The notes beneath the pieces are model-generated. The model was not told where the DNA came from and made no database searches. It was given only the letters and a program-made list of their open reading frames with translations. Of a stretch of DNA of 17,483 nucleotides, positions 14,368 through 17,483 are shown in pieces. The position numbers and the translations under genes are program-made. How positions within the stretch are numbered: the stretch's first letter is position 1; each line of letters opens with the position of its first letter. This DNA is from an uncultured Prevotella sp. (GTDB lineage: Bacteria; Bacteroidota; Bacteroidia; Bacteroidales; Bacteroidaceae), in contig USHV01000039.1 of the NCBI GenBank assembly GCA_900554695.1, positions 1 through 17,483 of the forward strand, in the 5' to 3' direction.

Positions 14368-16380
14368 ATGATAAGAACGCTCATTGCAACGGCGGCATTT
14401 GCCATAATAGCGTCAACGTGCGCGACAGCTGCCGAGACACAGACCACTTGTTATGCAAACAACCGCGAACCGCTACTGCAGAAGCCTTACATAGAGCTGC
14501 CGCTGGGCAGCATCAAGGCAAAAGGGTGGCTACTCGAGATGCTGCAACGACAGAAGAACGGCGCTACGGGACACATGGACACACTCTATCCCGAAGTGAT
14601 GGGAAAGCGCAACGGATGGCTCGGAGGCGACGGCGACCAGTGGGAACGCGGCCCTTACTGGATAGACGGACTGCTGCCGCTGGCATACATTCTGGACGAC
14701 GACGAGCTGAAGAAGAAGGTGCAGCCGTGGATAGAATGGACGTTGCAGAGCCAGCGCGAGGACGGATACTTCGGACCGGCCAAGGACTACGACTACGAGT
14801 TCGGACTGCAACGCGACAACTCGGCCGACTGGTGGCCGCGCATGGTGATGCTGAAGGTGATGCAGCAGTACTATTCGGCCACACAGGACAAGCGCGTCAT
14901 CGACTTCATGACAAAATATTTCTACTATCAGTTCGCCACCCTGCCCACAAAACCGTTGGGCAACTGGACGTTCTGGGCGGAGTACAGGGCGTGCGACAAC
15001 CTGCAGGCCGTGTATTGGCTATACAACATAACGGGCGACGAGACACTGCTCAGACTGGGAGAGCTGATACATGAGCAGGCCGTGGACTTCACGGATATGT
15101 TCATAAGTGGCGACGTATTGTCGAGCATGGGAGGAATACACTGTGTGAATCTGGCGCAGGGACTGAAGGAGCCCGTGATATACTACCAGCAGGCAAAGAA
15201 CACGAAATATCTGCAGGCCATACGGAAGGGAATGAGAGATCTGCGGCGCTTCAACGGACAGGCGCAGGGAATGTATGGCGGCGACGAGCGTCTGCACGGC
15301 AATGTGCCCACACAGGGTTCGGAGCTGTGCTCGGCAGTGGAGATGATGTTCTCGCTCGAGAAGATGATGGAGATAACCGGCGAAATGGAGTTTGCTGCCC
15401 ATCTGGAGCGTGTGGCGTTCAACGCTCTGCCAACGCAGATAACAGACGACTTCATGTATAAGCAGTATTTCCAGCAGGCAAACCAGGTGAAGATAACACG
15501 CCACATGCGCAACTTCTACGAAGAAGGTACGCATAAAGGAACGGACATTGTGTTCGGAACTCTATCAGGATATCCGTGCTGCTACTCCAACATGCACCAG
15601 GGATGGCCCAAGTTCACGCAGAGTCTGTGGTACGCCACAGCCGACAACGGACTGGCCGCGCTGGTTTATTCGCCGTCGGAAGTGACGGCCAAGGTGGGCG
15701 GAGGCAGCTCCGTGACCATCAGCGAGGAAACGTTCTATCCCATGGACGGCGAGATAAAGATGACCGTGCGCCTCAACTCGAAGGCCGACCGAAAGAAAGG
15801 CGTAAGGTTTCCGCTACATCTGCGCATACCGAGATGGTGTTCAGAACCTGTAGTAAAAGTGAACAAGGTGCCGCATAAAATCGACAGAGAAACTATGAAA
15901 ATAGACCGTGTGTGGCACGACAACGATGTCGTCACAATATCGTTCCCAATGCATGTGACCAGAAACTCATGGTATGAGAATGCCATATCCATAGAGCGCG
16001 GACCGCTGGTCTATGGGCTGAAGATGGAGGAAGTGTGGAAGAAGTGCGAATTCCCGGAGAACGAGAGGGCGCAGTTCGGCCAATACTATTATGAGGTGAC
16101 ATCGCCATCGAAGTGGAACTACGGCATACTGAGCGTAAATTCAAACAAGGTAATCATAGACGAGGAGAAACTAAAAGGCAACTATCCATGGAATCCGGAG
16201 AACGCACCAATACAGATAAAGCTGAAGGCCAAGGAGATACCGTCATGGCAGCTATACAACGAGACGGCCGGCCCCATGCCGTTCCACGGAATACCCACAG
16301 ACGCCCCGGTGGAGGAGATAACGCTCATCCCATACGGATGCACCACGCTGCGCATAAGCGAGTTCCCTGTTACCTATTAA
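14368..16380 (+). CDS. Secreted GH127-like (DUF1680) glycoside hydrolase, putative beta-L-arabinofuranosidase
   Basis: Predicted exported glycosidase with an (alpha/alpha)6 barrel, 670 residues. A signal peptide covers about residues 1-22 (MIRTLIATAAFAIIAS then TCATAA, cut before ETQ). Characterised GH127 enzymes release beta-L-arabinofuranose using a zinc-bound cysteine. Here Glu319 and Cys321 (SELCSAVEM) and the Cys404-Cys405 pair (GYPCCYSNMHQGWPKF) line up with the zinc/catalytic set of HypBA1 (Glu338, Cys340, Cys417, Cys418). The partner of HypBA1 Cys415 would fall on Tyr402, so one zinc ligand seems absent. The YPCCYSN.HQGWPK form marks a distinct DUF1680 subgroup whose substrate I cannot name. 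It stands alone with its own promoter and terminator, not in a SusC/SusD locus within this window. Confidence 0.85.
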   Translation: MIRTLIATAAFAIIASTCATAAETQTTCYANNREPLLQKPYIELPLGSIKAKGWLLEMLQRQKNGATGHMDTLYPEVMGKRNGWLGGDGDQWERGPYWIDGLLPLAYILDDDELKKKVQPWIEWTLQSQREDGYFGPAKDYDYEFGLQRDNSADWWPRMVMLKVMQQYYSATQDKRVIDFMTKYFYYQFATLPTKPLGNWTFWAEYRACDNLQAVYWLYNITGDETLLRLGELIHEQAVDFTDMFISGDVLSSMGGIHCVNLAQGLKEPVIYYQQAKNTKYLQAIRKGMRDLRRFNGQAQGMYGGDERLHGNVPTQGSELCSAVEMMFSLEKMMEITGEMEFAAHLERVAFNALPTQITDDFMYKQYFQQANQVKITRHMRNFYEEGTHKGTDIVFGTLSGYPCCYSNMHQGWPKFTQSLWYATADNGLAALVYSPSEVTAKVGGGSSVTISEETFYPMDGEIKMTVRLNSKADRKKGVRFPLHLRIPRWCSEPVVKVNKVPHKIDRETMKIDRVWHDNDVVTISFPMHVTRNSWYENAISIERGPLVYGLKMEEVWKKCEFPENERAQFGQYYYEVTSPSKWNYGILSVNSNKVIIDEEKLKGNYPWNPENAPIQIKLKAKEIPSWQLYNETAGPMPFHGIPTDAPVEEITLIPYGCTTLRISEFPVTY

Positions 16381-16412
16381 ATCCAAAGATAGTATCCGCC
16401 TATACATACAGC

Positions 16413-16451
16413 AGGACGACTGACAATGATCAGCCGTCCTATTTTATTTTT
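16413..16451 (+). terminator. Rho-independent terminator after the GH127-like gene
   Basis: Arms AGGACGACTGA (16413-16423) and TCAGCCGTCCT (16430-16440) pair except for one A/C mismatch, with a 6-nt loop, followed by ATTTTATTTTT. This is the most conventional terminator in the window. Confidence 0.85.
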
Positions 16452-16528
16452 CGTTCTATGTATCACACACCCGAAAGGCACAATGCCATGAAAGACAGAT
16501 ATGTTTCTTCATACACACAGCACGGACA

Positions 16529-16828
16529 TCATCGTCCGAGCCAATGGCGCAGCGTGGCAATCGGAGCATAGAACATCATGCGCGGCCCCACCCAGCGCAT
16601 CACCTCTCTTATCTTCTCGCGTTGCGCCGGCGCATAACAGTGAGTCTTGCATCGTTGACAAGCCTTTTTATGCTCGCCATAACGACATTTTAATAGTCTC
16701 AACGAAGCATAATCGCACAGCCTGACATATTCCTCCGGCATCTCCTTAAGATGCAGTTTATGTCGGCAATACAGTTCTATCATCATCCGCACCACCCTTT
16801 TCTCGCGCTCTATCCGTCCCTTTCCCAT
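16529..16828 (-). CDS. YgbA-like protein (nitrous oxide-stimulated promoter family)
   Basis: A 99-residue basic, cysteine-rich protein. Cys21, Cys38, Cys48, Cys57, Cys60 and Cys64, together with KCRYGEHKKACQRCKTHCY (residues 47-65) and the C-terminal IREVMRWVGPRMMFYAP, match the YgbA family. E. coli YgbA is 117 residues and its gene is nitric-oxide responsive through NsrR. The cysteine set suggests metal or iron-sulfur binding, but the biochemical role is not established. The gene stands alone on the minus strand, with its promoter embedded in a duplicated 88-bp module 35-65 nt upstream. NO regulation here is a family-based guess; I see no recognised operator. Confidence 0.85.
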   Translation of the reverse strand: MGKGRIEREKRVVRMMIELYCRHKLHLKEMPEEYVRLCDYASLRLLKCRYGEHKKACQRCKTHCYAPAQREKIREVMRWVGPRMMFYAPIATLRHWLGR

Positions 16829-16861
16829 GTCTTATCTCTTCTATCTCTTTATTATCGCCGG

Positions 16862-16893
16862 CAAAGATAGTGAAAGGTGAGAGCAAAGACAAA
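16862..16893 (-). promoter_or_regulatory. Promoter of the YgbA-like gene (inside repeat copy 1)
   Basis: On the minus strand, TTTG (16890-16893), a 20-bp spacer and TATCTTTG (16862-16869) match the Bacteroidota consensus exactly. Predicted start near 16855 gives a short leader of about 27 nt. Confidence 0.78.
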
Positions 16894-16950
16894 TAAAAAA
16901 ACGCAGTTTTTTTGAACTTTGGCTTTGCCGAGCCGCATCTTATCTTATTA
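16863..16950. repeat. Tandem promoter module, copy 1 (88 bp)
   Basis: First unit of a direct repeat. It starts AAAGATAGTGAAAGGTGAG and ends GCCGCATCTTATCTTATTA. Internal symmetry: GCAAAG (16883-16888) pairs with CTTTGC (16923-16928), enclosing AAAAAAAC (16895-16902) / GTTTTTTT (16906-16913) around a GCA loop. Ends AAGATA (16864-16869) and TATCTT (16941-16946) are also complementary, so the whole unit is a foldback. It contains the YgbA-like gene's promoter. Confidence 0.8.
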
Positions 16951-17040
16951 AAAGATAGTGAAAGGTGAGTGCAATAGCAAACGGAAAAACGAAGTTTTTA
17001 CAGATTTTGATATTGCCAAGCCGCATCCTATAATATAATA
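16951..17040. repeat. Tandem promoter module, copy 2 (about 90 bp)
   Basis: Second unit, directly abutting copy 1 and clearly related to it across the full length. The stems are kept although the bases differ: GCAATA (16971-16976) / TATTGC (17011-17016), and AAAAAC (16985-16990) / GTTTTT (16994-16999) around a GAA loop. A promoter-like pair is retained on the minus strand: TTTG (16978-16981), 20-bp spacer, TATCTTTT (16950-16957), with the final G of the -7 box lost. Confidence 0.78.
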
Positions 17041-17457
17041 ATATGTACAACAACATCGCATAAGACAAACAATCACCGCAACTCCGATAATATACCAAAA
17101 TAACCATGGAACAAACCGCCCTGCCCCATATCCGTACCATATCTTAGTGTCGTCACAATGCTACAGATAATCCATCATACCACATTCAAACCGCAAAGTG
17201 TGTACCATTCAAAAAATGACATAAAGACAATAATAATATGGTTTTTATGAAATAAAAGTCTAAAATGTGATAAAATAAATGAAAAAAATTATTATATTTG
17301 CACTAATAATTATCCATTTGTGTAACGGTAGTCGACGACTTGATAAACTATTTTATGCCATAAAATTTAGTTTTCAACAACATTTTCCCTACCAATCATC
17401 CGAATACGACACCCCGCTCTTTATAACTGGTTCTTCCGAAATTTGGAGTGAAAAGTT
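17041..17457. other. A/T-rich right-edge intergenic region
   Basis: No supported gene. The region is A/T-rich and, in 17221-17300, nearly free of G and C. It holds a -7 type box at 17293-17300 and then about 150 nt of possible leader before a start codon at 17458. A minus-strand frame at 16940-17140 is open but runs into repeat copy 2 and is not convincing. Confidence 0.5.
17293..17300 (+). promoter_or_regulatory. Candidate -7 box ahead of a right-edge gene
   Basis: TATATTTG, an exact TAnnTTTG match in a very A/T-rich setting. The expected TTTG 20 bp upstream is GATA instead. It points toward the start codon at 17458. Confidence 0.45.
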
Positions 17458-17483
17458 ATGTATAAAAAGAAGAAAACCACTGG
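17458..17483 (+). CDS. Possible 5' end of a gene cut by the window edge
   Basis: ATG followed by an open, Lys-rich stretch (MYKKKKTT) to the window end, only eight codons. Support comes from the promoter-like box 158 nt upstream and the lack of any competing feature. A basic N-terminus would suit a membrane or exported protein, but nothing more can be said. Confidence 0.3.

Noticed and set aside
16523..16538. CGGAC/GTCCG hairpin as terminator of the YgbA-like gene
   Set aside because: Only a 5-bp stem that straddles the stop codon, with no U-tract on the minus strand.
16940..17140. 66-codon minus-strand frame ending in FVFPFAIALTFHYLLIR
   Set aside because: Half of it is translated repeat copy 2. 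It looks like a by-product of the promoter module, not a gene.

Overview
The window reads as a chromosomal segment of a Bacteroidota bacterium, most likely Prevotella or a close Bacteroidales relative. Three things point there. Promoter-like sites match the Bacteroidota form (TAnnTTTG, with TTTG about 20 bp upstream in the best cases) instead of E. coli -35/-10 boxes. Start codons follow A-rich leaders rather than Shine-Dalgarno sites. The gene families include DUF4254, an HU-HIG type protein with a 'smalltalk' peptide, and a GH127-like DUF1680 enzyme. I see no rRNA, tRNA, insertion sequence, phage integrase or CRISPR array.

Region 1 (about 330-7241, plus strand) is a six-gene hexuronate operon: uxaC (uronate isomerase), kdgK (KDG kinase), eda (KDPG aldolase), an ExuT-like MFS transporter, a short-chain dehydrogenase that most likely serves as D-mannonate oxidoreductase, and uxuA (mannonate dehydratase). 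Together they cover import of glucuronate, isomerisation to fructuronate, reduction to mannonate, dehydration to KDG, phosphorylation, and cleavage to pyruvate and glyceraldehyde-3-phosphate. The altronate branch genes and any regulator are not in the window.

Region 2 (7242-8291) lies between convergent operons and holds no convincing gene. It has an array of at least five contiguous, degenerate 22-bp repeats, some foldback sequence, and a perfect 15-bp hairpin that is probably a terminator for the minus-strand unit.

Region 3 (8292-10005, minus strand) carries a DUF4254 protein followed by a GT9 (heptosyltransferase-like) glycosyltransferase, probably a surface-glycan pair. A well-formed promoter lies upstream.

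Region 4 (10006-13058) holds a divergent control region with two inverted repeats, then acpP, a structured 140-nt intergenic element, fabF, and rnc overlapping fabF by 11 nt. It links fatty-acid elongation to RNase III.

Region 5 (13059-14123) is an HU-HIG type DNA-binding protein with an approximately 200-nt leader, followed by two tiny overlapping membrane-peptide genes and a strong hairpin.

Region 6 (14124-16451) is a secreted GH127/DUF1680-like glycosidase with its own promoter and terminator. Region 7 (16529-17040, minus strand) is a YgbA-like cysteine-rich protein driven by a promoter embedded in an 88-bp module that is tandemly duplicated, with stems that covary between the copies. The right edge (17041-17483) holds a promoter-like site and possibly the first codons of a gene that runs off the window.

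The signals most worth a second look are the duplicated promoter module (16863-17040), the 22-bp array (7624-7733), the acpP-fabF foldback (10635-10774), the paired inverted repeats ahead of acpP, and the overlapping micro-ORFs after the HU gene.
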